In this document: in pieces, positions 16,946 to 25,152 of the stretch
Position numbering within the stretch: position 1 is the first letter of the stretch
Layout: each line of letters begins with the position of its first letter
Source: Bacteroidaceae bacterium
GTDB taxonomy: Bacteria > Bacteroidota > Bacteroidia > Bacteroidales > Bacteroidaceae
DNA: 64,000 nucleotides
Assembly: GCA_017464815.1 (NCBI GenBank)
Contig: JAFTYI010000011.1
Location: 151,464-215,463, forward strand
Direction of reading: 5' to 3'
Made by a program: the position numbers and the translations under genes
Notes under the pieces: model-generated
Database searches by the model: none
Seen by the model: the letters and a program-made list of their open reading frames with translations, nothing else
What the model was told of the DNA's origin: nothing

Positions 16946-17452
16946 ATGAAACCAATCGTAAGCATCATCATGGGCAGCACCTCGGACCTCCCCGTCATGG
17001 AGAAGGCTGCCAAGTTGTTGGACGAAATGCAAGTCCCCTTTGAAATGAATGCCCTCTCGGCCCATCGCACACCCGAGGCGGTGGAGCAATTTGCCAAGCA
17101 GGCTAAGGAGCGTGGCATCCAGGTAATCATTGCCGCCGCAGGCATGGCTGCCCACTTGCCGGGCGTGATTGCCGCATCCACCACCGTGCCCGTCATCGGT
17201 GTGCCCATCAAGAGCACGCTCGAGGGTATGGACGCCTTGTTGGCCATCGTGCAGATGCCACCGGGAATCCCTGTGGCTACCGTGGGCATCAACGCGGCCA
17301 TGAATGCGGCCATCCTGGCCGTGCAGATGTTGGCGTTGGCCGACGCTGACCTGGCCGAGCGCTTTGCCGCCTACAAGGAGAATCTGAAGAAGAAAATCGA
17401 GAAGGCCAACGAAGAGCTGAAAGAGGTGAAATACGCCTACAAGACAAATTGA
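16946..17452 (+). CDS. purE: N5-carboxyaminoimidazole ribonucleotide mutase
   Basis: PurE converts N5-CAIR to CAIR in de novo purine synthesis. The 168-residue protein has the conserved nucleotide site MGSTSD (residues 9-14), SAHRTP with the active-site His40, AAAGMAAHLPG and the MPPGIPVATVGIN loop. A charged helical tail (ENLKKKIEKANEELKEV) ends the protein. Its stop codon overlaps the region just before ispG, so purE, ispG and the next genes are probably one transcript. purK is not in the window. Confidence 0.95.
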   Translation: MKPIVSIIMGSTSDLPVMEKAAKLLDEMQVPFEMNALSAHRTPEAVEQFAKQAKERGIQVIIAAAGMAAHLPGVIAASTTVPVIGVPIKSTLEGMDALLAIVQMPPGIPVATVGINAAMNAAILAVQMLALADADLAERFAAYKENLKKKIEKANEELKEVKYAYKTN

Positions 17453-17463
17453 ATGAAGAAACA

Positions 17464-19302
17464 ATGATAGACTTGTTCAACTATATCCGACGCGCCAGTA
17501 GCGAAACGAACATTGGTGCCACTCCGTTGGGTGGACAGAACCCCATCCGCATACAGTCGATGACCAACACGGTGACGATGGACACCGAGGCGTGTGTCGA
17601 GCAGGCCAAGCGCATCATTGCCGCCGGTGGCGAATACGTGCGCCTGACCACCCAAGGACCCAAAGAGGCCGAGAATATGCGTGAAATCAACATCGGCCTC
17701 CGCTCACAGGGGTATATGGCTCCGCTGGTGGCCGACGTGCACTTCAATGCCAAGGTGGCCGACATTGCCGCACAATATGTGGAGAAGGTGCGCATCAATC
17801 CCGGCAACTACGTGGATGCGGCACGCACTTTCAAGCAATTGGAATACACCGATGAGGAGTATGCCGCCGAATTGCAGAAGATTCGCGACCGCTTTGTGCC
17901 CTTCCTCAACATCTGCAAGGAGAACCACACGGCCATACGCATCGGTGTGAACCACGGTTCGCTCTCCGACCGCATCATGAGCCGCTATGGCGACACGCCC
18001 GAGGGCATGGTGGAGTCGTGCATGGAGTTTCTGCGCATCTGTGTGGAGGAGCAGTTCACCGACGTGGTCATCTCCATCAAAGCCAGCAACACGGTGGTGA
18101 TGGTGAAGACGGTGCGCCTGTTGGCCGCCGTGATGGAGAGCGAGGGCATGGCCTTCCCCCTTCACTTGGGTGTGACCGAGGCAGGCGATGGCGAGGACGG
18201 ACGCATCAAGTCGGCATTGGGCATCGGTGCCCTGTTGGCCGATGGGTTGGGCGACACCATCCGTGTGTCGTTGAGCGAAGCTCCCGAGGCCGAAATCCCT
18301 GTGGCAAGAAAATTGGTGGACTATGTGACGATGCGCGCGGATGCACCTTATATCCCTGGCGAAGTGGCCGAGGGATTCGATTACCTGCGTCCCATGCGCC
18401 GACAGACACGGGCAGTGCGCAACATCGGTGGCGGGCAGGTGCCCGTGGTGATAGCCTTCCATTGGGAGGGACACGACACGTCGTCGGCTCAACTGATGCC
18501 CGACTACATCTATACAGGTCGTGCGTTGCCACCCCACCGCCAACCGACGGAGTACATTGTGGATGCCGACGTGTGGACGGGTGAGGATGGCACATGGCCG
18601 GCCTTCAACCTGAACACGGTGCAGGACATCGACGCTTGCACCGCCGGGATGAAGTTCTTGTTCATCCCTTACCTGATGTTGGATCAGGTGAGCGAGGTGC
18701 TGAAGCGTCATCCTGAGGTGGTTGTCATCTCACAAAGTATGCATCCCAACCGCTTGGGCGAGCATCGTGCGCTGGTGCATCAGTTGATGAGCGAGGGGAT
18801 GGAGAATCCCGTCGTCTTCTTCCAACACTATGGAGAGACGGAGTTGGAGGACTTCCAGATAAAGAGTGCCGCCGACATGGGTGCGCTGGTGTTCGACGGG
18901 CTGGTGGACGGCATCTGTCTGCTCAATCAGAATAACACGATGCCCTCAGAAGTCATCGAAGCCACGGCCTTTGGCATTTTGCAGGCAGGCCGCCTGCGCA
19001 CCACCAAGACGGAGTATATCTCGTGCCCGGGATGTGGACGCACGCTCTTCGACCTGCAGGCGACCATCGCCCGTGTGAAGGCTGCCACCAGCCATTTGAA
19101 GGGATTGAAGATAGGCATCATGGGATGCATTGTCAATGGTCCTGGTGAAATGGCCGATGCCGACTATGGCTACGTGGGTGCCGGACGTGGCAAGGTGAGC
19201 CTCTACAAACAGAAGGAGTGCATCGAGAAGAACATCCCCGAAGAGGAGGCCGTGGAGAAACTGATAGAGCTTATCAAGGCTAACGGTGATTGGAAGGAGT
19301 GA
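17464..19302 (+). CDS. ispG: 4-hydroxy-3-methylbut-2-en-1-yl diphosphate synthase, long form
   Basis: IspG (GcpE) is the penultimate enzyme of the MEP isoprenoid pathway. The protein begins MIDLFNYIRRASSETNIG at ATG 17464; an in-frame TTG 15 nt upstream would overlap purE. It is 612 residues, the long type also found in plants and Chlamydia, with a ~250-residue domain inserted between the TIM barrel and the iron-sulfur domain. The [4Fe-4S] ligands are Cys521 and Cys524 (SCPGCGRTLFDLQ) and Cys555 (GIMGCIVNGPGE). It lies in the purE-ispG-LOG-DUF4271-hemD run. Confidence 0.95.
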   Translation: MIDLFNYIRRASSETNIGATPLGGQNPIRIQSMTNTVTMDTEACVEQAKRIIAAGGEYVRLTTQGPKEAENMREINIGLRSQGYMAPLVADVHFNAKVADIAAQYVEKVRINPGNYVDAARTFKQLEYTDEEYAAELQKIRDRFVPFLNICKENHTAIRIGVNHGSLSDRIMSRYGDTPEGMVESCMEFLRICVEEQFTDVVISIKASNTVVMVKTVRLLAAVMESEGMAFPLHLGVTEAGDGEDGRIKSALGIGALLADGLGDTIRVSLSEAPEAEIPVARKLVDYVTMRADAPYIPGEVAEGFDYLRPMRRQTRAVRNIGGGQVPVVIAFHWEGHDTSSAQLMPDYIYTGRALPPHRQPTEYIVDADVWTGEDGTWPAFNLNTVQDIDACTAGMKFLFIPYLMLDQVSEVLKRHPEVVVISQSMHPNRLGEHRALVHQLMSEGMENPVVFFQHYGETELEDFQIKSAADMGALVFDGLVDGICLLNQNNTMPSEVIEATAFGILQAGRLRTTKTEYISCPGCGRTLFDLQATIARVKAATSHLKGLKIGIMGCIVNGPGEMADADYGYVGAGRGKVSLYKQKECIEKNIPEEEAVEKLIELIKANGDWKE

Positions 19303-19307
19303 GCAGC

Positions 19308-19901
19308 ATGGAGAGAAATGCCATCAAATCGGTAACCGTCTACTGTGCCTCCAGCACTCAGGTTGACGCCTGCTATTTTCAGGCGGCACGACGATTGGGA
19401 GAGCTGTTGGCCGAGCGAGGCGTGCGTGTCATCAACGGAGCCGGATGCATCGGCCTGATGAGTGCTGTGTCGGATGCAGCACTTGAGGCCGGTGGCGAGG
19501 TGACGGGCGTCATCCCCTCCTTCATGGTGGAGCAGGGGTGGCATCACAAGGGGCTGACTGAACTGCGCGTCACTGAATCGATGCACGAGCGCAAGCAGCT
19601 GATGGCCGACCTCAGCAATGGGGTCGTTGCCTTGCCTGGCGGATGTGGCACATTGGAGGAGTTGCTCGAGATTATCACGTGGAAGCAGTTGGGACTGTAC
19701 GTTCACCCCATCGTCATACTGAACACCCAAGGATTCTTCGACGCCATCATCAGCCAGTTGCATCGTGCCGTGGACGAGCATTTCATGCGTCCGCAACATG
19801 CCTCAATCTGGCAAGTGGCTGCTACACCCGAGGAGGCGGTAGAGATGTTGTACACCACACCATTGTGGGACACAAGTGTGCGTAAACTGGCTGCTATATG
19901 A
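19308..19901 (+). CDS. LOG family nucleotide 5'-monophosphate phosphoribohydrolase-like protein
   Basis: The Rossmann-like lysine-decarboxylase-motif family is identified by VYCASS near the N terminus, GAGCIGLMSAVSDAAL and the hallmark PGGCGTLEELLE with ITWKQLG. Members release base from nucleoside 5'-monophosphates (cytokinin-activating LOG in plants; many bacterial ones are of unknown substrate). ATG 19308 is preferred because AAGGAG lies 8 nt upstream, one of the few clear Shine-Dalgarno-like sites in this window. Its stop overlaps the next start (ATGA). Confidence 0.88.
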   Translation: MERNAIKSVTVYCASSTQVDACYFQAARRLGELLAERGVRVINGAGCIGLMSAVSDAALEAGGEVTGVIPSFMVEQGWHHKGLTELRVTESMHERKQLMADLSNGVVALPGGCGTLEELLEIITWKQLGLYVHPIVILNTQGFFDAIISQLHRAVDEHFMRPQHASIWQVAATPEEAVEMLYTTPLWDTSVRKLAAI

Positions 19902-20611
19902 ACAATGTAGGGTTTACGGGTGAACGCATCCCCTATCTGATGGGAGCTGATGAGTGGGTGACGGCTATTCTGTTGCTCTGTTTCCTGATAACCTCATACG
20001 CCCTTTCCCATGGGAGGAACCAGTTGTTCCAATCCATCCGGAAACTCTTTTCCAATCGTGGAATCAACCACATTTTTCACCGGCAGGTGGGGGTCGACTA
20101 TTCTTGCCTGATGTTGCTGAATCTGCAAGCCTGCCTGTTGGTGGCGGTGATGGTGCTGAAGTGCTCGATTGACGCTCCGGGGTCGGACTTGGCAGTTCGC
20201 CTCACCAGCTTGGATGTCCCCCTCTTTTTAGGGGGGGGTAGCGGCCTCTTCCTCCTGTACCTTGTTGTCAAAAGGTTCAGCTACAAATTGGTTAATTGGG
20301 TGTTCTTTGACAGAATAAAAAATAATTTATGGATTGAGGCCTATTTTTTTGTTGTCTCTATTTTTGGCATGTTGATGTTGCCCGTCACGTTGCTTGTTGT
20401 ATACGGCGATTTGCCCTTTTATGTGAACGTGATAATTCCTGCATTCTTATTCTTTTTGATGAATTTATTCTTCATTTATAAGTGTTTTAGCATATTTTTC
20501 AGTCAATTACATGGCTCGTTTTATTTATTTTTGTACTTTTGCACCCTCGAAGTGCTCCCCTTTCTTGTCGTATGGAAGGGAATAGAGATGGTTAGCGACA
20601 TTTTGTTATAA
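19898..20611 (+). CDS. DUF4271 membrane protein
   Basis: This 237-residue integral membrane protein has about six hydrophobic helices. The family is found in Bacteroidota beside hemD and rnpA, as here; its function is unknown. It starts inside the previous stop codon (ATGA overlap). Around residues 107-116 the DNA is CCCCCTCTTTTTA followed by eight G (20231-20238), a family-E-like C/G palindrome lying in the coding frame (LDVPLFLGGGSG). The G8 tract could slip. The 3' third of the gene is markedly more AT-rich than the first part. Confidence 0.8.
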   Translation: MNNVGFTGERIPYLMGADEWVTAILLLCFLITSYALSHGRNQLFQSIRKLFSNRGINHIFHRQVGVDYSCLMLLNLQACLLVAVMVLKCSIDAPGSDLAVRLTSLDVPLFLGGGSGLFLLYLVVKRFSYKLVNWVFFDRIKNNLWIEAYFFVVSIFGMLMLPVTLLVVYGDLPFYVNVIIPAFLFFLMNLFFIYKCFSIFFSQLHGSFYLFLYFCTLEVLPFLVVWKGIEMVSDILL

Positions 20612-20624
20612 AAAACTTATTACA

Positions 20625-21368
20625 TTGGAGATTAAAAAGATTCTGATATCCCAGCCGAAACCGACTTCGGAAAAGTCGCCTTACTTTGACCTCGCGGAAA
20701 AGTACGGTTTGGAGATGGTATTCCGCCCTTTTATTAAGGTGGAGAGCGTAACAACAAAAGAATTCAGACAGCAGAAGGTGTCCATCCTGGATCACACGGC
20801 TATAGTGTTCACTTCACGTCATGCAATCGACCATTTTTTCCAATTGTGTGCCGAGTTGCGTGTAAATATCCCCGAAACAATGAAATACTTCTGCATCACG
20901 GAGACAATCTCTCTGTACATCCAGAAGTATGTGCAATACCGCAAGCGTAAAGTGTTCTTTGGAAACACAGGTAAGCTGGACGACCTGGCAGGACCCATCC
21001 TCAAACACAAGAATGAGAAATACTTTGTGCCCCTGTCTGACGTGCATACCGACGAAATCAAGAACATGCTCGACAACCTGAAGGTGCAGCACTCCGAGGC
21101 TGTGATGTATCGCACCGTCAGCAACGACTTCTCTGCTGAGGAGAAGTTCGACTATGACATGCTGGTCTTCTTCAGCCCGGCAGGTATCGCTTCGTTGCAG
21201 AAGAATTTCCCCGATTTCGAGCAGGGCGACATGGTGATTGCTTCGTTCGGACCTACTACGGCAAAAGCCGTGCGCGATGCCAACCTGCGCCTCGACATTG
21301 AAGCCCCCACGGTGGAGGCACCCTCTATGGCCGCTGCCATCGAACAGTATTTGAAGAAGAATAAATAA
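20625..21368 (+). CDS. hemD: Uroporphyrinogen-III synthase
   Basis: HemD cyclises hydroxymethylbilane to uroporphyrinogen III. The protein follows the Bacteroidota form of the family: IKKILISQPKP, FRPFIKVE, IVFTSRHAIDHFF, FFSPAGIASL and ASFGPTTAKAV. The start is TTG at 20625. There is no upstream in-frame ATG before a stop, and starting at the next ATG would delete the conserved first strand. It sits 13 nt after DUF4271, the usual neighbour. Haem made here could supply the cytochrome b of the fumarate reductase encoded at 41.8 kb. Confidence 0.88.
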   Translation: MEIKKILISQPKPTSEKSPYFDLAEKYGLEMVFRPFIKVESVTTKEFRQQKVSILDHTAIVFTSRHAIDHFFQLCAELRVNIPETMKYFCITETISLYIQKYVQYRKRKVFFGNTGKLDDLAGPILKHKNEKYFVPLSDVHTDEIKNMLDNLKVQHSEAVMYRTVSNDFSAEEKFDYDMLVFFSPAGIASLQKNFPDFEQGDMVIASFGPTTAKAVRDANLRLDIEAPTVEAPSMAAAIEQYLKKNK

Positions 21369-21379
21369 AATCATCGGTC

Positions 21380-21459
21380 ACGAGCTACAAGTGGCGAATG
21401 ACGAGTCTCTTGCGCCGCACGGATATGTGCTTACTCGTCACTCGTAGCTTGTAGCTCGT
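21380..21459. repeat. Hairpin repeat between hemD and rnpA
   Basis: Arms 21380-21406 and 21433-21459 are imperfect complements built on ACGAGCTACAAG / CTTGTAGCTCGT and GACGAGT / ACTCGTC. It looks like a small palindromic repeat unit. It could act as a terminator or RNA-processing site before rnpA. Confidence 0.65.
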
Positions 21460-21477
21460 AACTTATTACATACAATC

Positions 21478-21897
21478 ATGCCCACCACAGGAACAGCCAC
21501 TCTGTGCAAGGCCGAGCGTCAACATCGACGTGGCGTCATCGGTCAATTGTTCGAAGGAGGAGGAAGCAAGTCCATTTCGGTCTTCCCCCTGCGTGTGGTG
21601 TATATGCCTGTCGGGCGGGATGAGGTGGAAGCCCCCGTCAGCATCCTCGTCAGTGTGCCCAAGCGCCATTTCAAGCGGGCGGTGAAACGCAACCGTGTGA
21701 AGCGCCAGCTGCGTGAAGCCTATCGCCTGCATAAACACATCCTGTTGGACACGATGGCCAACGGGGAGAATGCTCTGGTGTTGGCCTTCATCTGGTTGGA
21801 CAAAGAGCTGCATACAACTGAAGAGTTGATGGATAAAATGAAAAAAATACTCAGCCGGATAGCTGAGAAAATGCAACAACAGCAACAACAGTCATGA
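21478..21897 (+). CDS. rnpA: Ribonuclease P protein component
   Basis: The protein subunit of RNase P matures the 5' ends of tRNAs. The signature [17 protein letters not shown] is at about residues 62-78. The Bacteroidota-type N terminus ([21 protein letters not shown]) is present. The C terminus ends in six glutamines encoded by a CAA/CAG run, a short simple-sequence tail unlikely to matter for catalysis. Its stop overlaps the yidD start, the standard rnpA-yidD arrangement. The usual rpmH and dnaA are not nearby. Confidence 0.93.
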   Translation: MPTTGTATLCKAERQHRRGVIGQLFEGGGSKSISVFPLRVVYMPVGRDEVEAPVSILVSVPKRHFKRAVKRNRVKRQLREAYRLHKHILLDTMANGENALVLAFIWLDKELHTTEELMDKMKKILSRIAEKMQQQQQQS

Positions 21898-22124
21898 ACC
21901 GTTTGAAGCGTCTGCTCACCAAGTTGCTGTTGCTTCCCATCTATTTTTATCGCAACTGCATTTCGCCCCTCACGCCTCCCTCGTGTCGTTTCACCCCCAC
22001 CTGTTCCCAATATGCCATCGAAGCCCTGCAGAAGCATGGCCCTTTCCGTGGGCTTTACCTCGCCATCCGTCGCCTCCTCCGTTGCCATCCGTGGGGCGGG
22101 AGTGGGTATGACCCTGTGCCGTGA
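21894..22124 (+). CDS. yidD: Membrane protein insertion efficiency factor YidD
   Basis: The 76-residue protein has the full family motif: [31 protein letters not shown], then [15 protein letters not shown] at the C terminus. YidD sits on the inner face of the membrane and helps YidC insert proteins. The last 65 bp (22062-22126) are repeated exactly at 23605-23669, downstream of the next gene. This suggests an insertion that re-created the 3' end of yidD. Confidence 0.92.
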   Translation: MNRLKRLLTKLLLLPIYFYRNCISPLTPPSCRFTPTCSQYAIEALQKHGPFRGLYLAIRRLLRCHPWGGSGYDPVP

Positions 22125-22181
22125 ATGACAAAGTAACGTGAGTGAATTCAAAATAGGGGGCAGAGACGAAACCTCCGAATA

Positions 22182-23462
22182 TTAGAAGTGTTGTTCACGC
22201 TGGCATAACCAATCTACTGCCGAGATGATATGGATAGTCTTGCCATCTATGCTCACGTTTTCTTGACGGTCAAAGGTGATGAGAGTCAGATTGTTGCATT
22301 TCAATTTGTCAGAAGCAGCCAACAATGCCTTTATTTCACGTTTCTGAGTCTTGTCAGACGAAATGTCATAACTGACCTGTAGTAATTCCACAACTTGCCC
22401 GGCTTTGGCTATTACGAAATCAACCTCGTAACTCCGTTCCTTATAGTAGAATAAATCAGCGTATTGCGGACGATAGCGGCGCAGTAATTCTATGCAAACC
22501 ACATTTTCAAGTTTCCAACCCAAATTCTGAGATTGGAATGTTCCCACCCGTTCATTGGCAAAAGCGAGATCTACGACATAACACTTTTCATAACGGACAC
22601 GGTCATGACTTTTGTACGAGAATTTTGGAACCCCAATGAAGAGGAACGCTTCCTTCAAGTGTGAGTAATAATTTTCAGCAGTATGGTTTGATATTCCGAA
22701 TATGGATGCCACTTCCTGTGCGACGAACTCCCGTGCATAATTGTCTGCCAAGTAATTTGCCATTCGCATTAGTACATCCATATAACGAATGCTGAATCTG
22801 CGGGAAATATCATTGCGTATGATGGCATTCAGCAATCCGTCAATATAGCCGCGTTTATTGTCTTCGTCCAACAACTCGGGGAATCCTCCCTGCTGCATAT
22901 AATCATGCAATGCACGCCTGCGCAACGATACTGCTTTTGTCGTGAAAGATGCGGTGTCTATACCTTTAGCTTTGGCATACTCCAAAAATGAATAGGGATA
23001 GAGTTCCACTTTGTTGTGTCTCCCTGTAAGATGCGTCATGAGTTCATTACTCAACAATTTCGCATTACTCCCGGTAAGGAACAGGTGTTTGCCTTGCCTT
23101 AACAGACGATTGACAAATAGCGGCCAAGCTGCAATATTTTGAATTTCATCAAAGAAGAGATAATCCACATCGCCATATACGAAATAGATGGCCTCAAGTA
23201 ATTTGTTGAGGTCTTCCGTCTTCAAATCAGCTAAACGCTCTTCGTCAAAGTTTACGTAGGCGCATTGCACATTGTTTTCCAACAGGAATTTTTCGCACAA
23301 AGTAGATTTGCCACTTCGCCGCACTCCGATTACGACCTGCGCCAATTTACTTTTTAGTGACAGCTGAGATGCTTCTTCACGATTGGTCAACAGGGATGTT
23401 TCTTTACTGAGATATTCTTCCCGTAAGTCGGCAATGACAGGGATTAATTCTTTTATATCCAT
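22182..23462 (-). CDS. AAA_14/DUF4143 ATPase
   Basis: This 426-residue archaeal-type ATPase has Walker A GVRRSGKST (about residues 46-54), Walker B YLFFDEIQN and a sensor-like LFLTGSNAKLLS. The C-terminal DUF4143 part follows (SHLKEAFLFIG, GWKLENVVCIELLRR, and the nuclease-like YYKERSYEVDFVI). The family is common in Bacteroidota genomic islands; its function is unproven. It runs opposite to the rnpA-yidD genes and has its own promoter with a repeated operator-like word. It lies between two copies of the yidD 3' end and is more AT-rich than the flanks, so it was probably acquired. Confidence 0.85.
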   Translation of the reverse strand: MDIKELIPVIADLREEYLSKETSLLTNREEASQLSLKSKLAQVVIGVRRSGKSTLCEKFLLENNVQCAYVNFDEERLADLKTEDLNKLLEAIYFVYGDVDYLFFDEIQNIAAWPLFVNRLLRQGKHLFLTGSNAKLLSNELMTHLTGRHNKVELYPYSFLEYAKAKGIDTASFTTKAVSLRRRALHDYMQQGGFPELLDEDNKRGYIDGLLNAIIRNDISRRFSIRYMDVLMRMANYLADNYAREFVAQEVASIFGISNHTAENYYSHLKEAFLFIGVPKFSYKSHDRVRYEKCYVVDLAFANERVGTFQSQNLGWKLENVVCIELLRRYRPQYADLFYYKERSYEVDFVIAKAGQVVELLQVSYDISSDKTQKREIKALLAASDKLKCNNLTLITFDRQENVSIDGKTIHIISAVDWLCQREQHF

Positions 23463-23482
23463 AACTTACTGATTATCCGCTG

Positions 23483-23513
23483 CAAAGTTATATAAACTTC
23501 CATAAAATGCAAA
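23483..23513 (-). promoter_or_regulatory. Promoter and operator-like repeats of the DUF4143 ATPase
   Basis: Read on the minus strand: TTTG (23513-23510), 19 nt, TAACTTTG (23490-23483). The plus-strand word AAACTTCCATAA occurs at 23494-23505, between the boxes, and again at 23527-23538. The copies are 33 bp apart (three helical turns) on the same face of DNA, a typical arrangement for a repressor site. Confidence 0.65.
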
Positions 23514-23604
23514 CTTTTACCCGTGCAAACTTCCATAAGATACAAAAAAAAAGTTAAATCATTTCCAAAAACAGCATAAAGGGAGGGTGATTGGCCTCTA
23601 TTTG

Positions 23605-23669
23605 GCCATCCGTCGCCTCCTCCGTTGCCATCCGTGGGGCGGGAGTGGGTATGACCCTGTGCCGTGAAT
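23605..23669 (+). pseudogene. Second copy of the yidD 3' end (fragment)
   Basis: 65 bp are identical to yidD 22062-22126 through its stop codon. Four codons further upstream (23593-23604) still encode GLYL but with different synonymous codons from the intact gene. There is no start codon or the rest of the gene. The synonymous differences show that this piece comes from a diverged yidD allele and is not a simple local duplication. Confidence 0.85.
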
Positions 23670-23833
23670 CCGGCTCGGATGGATACTATATAGTATAAGA
23701 GCGCAACGAATATAGTATGGAGGCGAAAGCTGTGAATGAAGGTTTAGGGATGATGGTGTAGGGTGTAGGGAGGTGGTTTTTAGGCGATGGCGATGGCTGT
23801 TGGCGATGGCTGTTTGACATACGGTCGATGGGG

Positions 23834-23900
23834 CCGGAAGATACGGATGTTAAGCGCTGAAGATTTAAATCTTTCGGCCTTAACATCCGTATCTTCCGGG
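23834..23900. repeat. Inverted 22-bp repeat units, array C
   Basis: Three 22-bp-spaced segments form a large palindrome. GGAAGATACGGATGTTAAG pairs with CTTAACATCCGTATCTTCC, and the centre is GAAGATTTAAATCTTTCGG. The words AAGATACGG and AAGATTTAAATCTT recur in array D at 41420, showing the two loci are related. Just upstream, GGCGATGGCTGTT is repeated twice (23783-23810). Confidence 0.7.
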
Positions 23901-23956
23901 CGTTTCAACCCTTTCATTCGATGGGGGGTTCGATGTAAGGACAAAAGGTTGCCAAA

Positions 23957-24035
23957 ACTCCTCCCCTAAGTTAGGCGCGAATTGACATCAAGTCAATTCT
24001 CTATCGGCCACGCCCTCTAACTTAGAGGGAGATTT
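23957..24035. repeat. Hairpin downstream of the glycosyltransferase cluster
   Basis: CTAAGTTAGGCG pairs with CGCCCTCTAACTTAG. Inside, GAATTGAC and GTCAATTC form a second perfect stem. It lies between the 3' end of the minus-strand cluster and the ATPase region and could end the cluster's transcript. Confidence 0.55.
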
Positions 24036-24060
24036 TATTCACCATATTTCTTATATCGAA

Positions 24061-25116
24061 TTATATCTTTGCAAGAAATTCTTTCATCCGTTTTTGTTGC
24101 TCTTGTTGCTCCCATTTGGAGAGTTGGTAGAAAGTGTCGCTTCCCATAGGCTTCAACGAATTGACGAACGATTGAATATCATCCGAATCATAGAAAAGCG
24201 AACTGTCACGAAAATCTTCGTATGTCTCCATATCTTTAGGGCAGAGCATTATTTTTCGATAAGCCGTAGCCAAATTGTATGTTCCCGAAATCTTTTCAGA
24301 AACATATTTGTCATATTCTCCACGTCCGGGATGTATCAAAGGCATGATGTAGTCGCATTGAAGCACGTAAGAGTAGAACTCCTCTTCAGGAACAAAACCA
24401 TCGAAAAAGATGAAATTGGATTGAAAACCAGCCTTGTTCACCTCTTTATGAATTAGTTGGCCGTCAGCTTTATTCTTGTTTCCGAGGATTATGAACTTGA
24501 TGTGTGAGGCATATGGGACATCGGGGCGTAGCAGTGTCAGGTAATCTCTACGCCCTAACGAAACGGCTCCGGGAATGACAATCCATACCTCACCTGGCTT
24601 TTTGGTGAGTTCGAACGTGTTGAAAGCCGGATAAAATATGGGATATATGGCAACCGAAGGCTTTCTGCACACTTCTTGGTAACGCTTGATTAGCAAGTCG
24701 CTCAGTAGTGCATATCCATTTATGCGGCGTGTAATGAACTTTTGCCCAAAACTGCTTGTCAGTTTCTTAAGATTGTGGATAGTCCCGACAACTTTGATTC
24801 GTTGTGGAATAGGAAGCAGGAAAAACTTCCAAGCTACAGAGCCTTGGGCCGAATTGAGGTAGAGATGAGTAAAACCTCCCTTTTGAAGGTATCTCCAGAA
24901 ACGCAGGAGAGCACCTCCTCCCTTTATACCTTTCTTGAAAGGGAAATAAATGATGTTGTCTGTTACTTGGTCCAATGAGTTTCCTACACGAGTTCTTAAA
25001 TCTTCATTGAGTGCTACGGTGACATGGTGTCCTTCGGCCTTCAATAAAAGACAGGTGCTGTAGATGCATTCATCATGCCAAGCAGAAAATTCGGTGACTA
25101 ATATGTTATATATCAT
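24061..25116 (-). CDS. GT-B-type glycosyltransferase-like protein
   Basis: The 351-residue protein looks like a two-domain GT-B glycosyltransferase. The N-terminal half (NILVTEFSAWHDECIYSTCLLLKAEGHHVTVA, KVVGTIHNLKKL) is an acceptor-type Rossmann domain. The C-terminal half has IKFIILGNKNK, FIFFDGFVPEEEFYSYVLQCDYIMPLIHPGRGEYDKYVSEKISGT and AYRKIMLCP, as in sugar-nucleotide-binding domains. No exact family or donor can be named. It is the last gene of a minus-strand envelope cluster. AT content is higher than in the T9SS genes. Confidence 0.65.
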   Translation of the reverse strand: MIYNILVTEFSAWHDECIYSTCLLLKAEGHHVTVALNEDLRTRVGNSLDQVTDNIIYFPFKKGIKGGGALLRFWRYLQKGGFTHLYLNSAQGSVAWKFFLLPIPQRIKVVGTIHNLKKLTSSFGQKFITRRINGYALLSDLLIKRYQEVCRKPSVAIYPIFYPAFNTFELTKKPGEVWIVIPGAVSLGRRDYLTLLRPDVPYASHIKFIILGNKNKADGQLIHKEVNKAGFQSNFIFFDGFVPEEEFYSYVLQCDYIMPLIHPGRGEYDKYVSEKISGTYNLATAYRKIMLCPKDMETYEDFRDSSLFYDSDDIQSFVNSLKPMGSDTFYQLSKWEQQEQQKRMKEFLAKI

Positions 25117-25152
25117 AATTCTTAATTGTTTTGCGGGAGGGACTGAGTGGAT

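Noticed and set aside
21850-21897. CAA/CAG run at the end of rnpA as a functional polyQ tract
   Set aside because: Only six Gln at the very C terminus, outside the catalytic fold; more likely simple-sequence drift.
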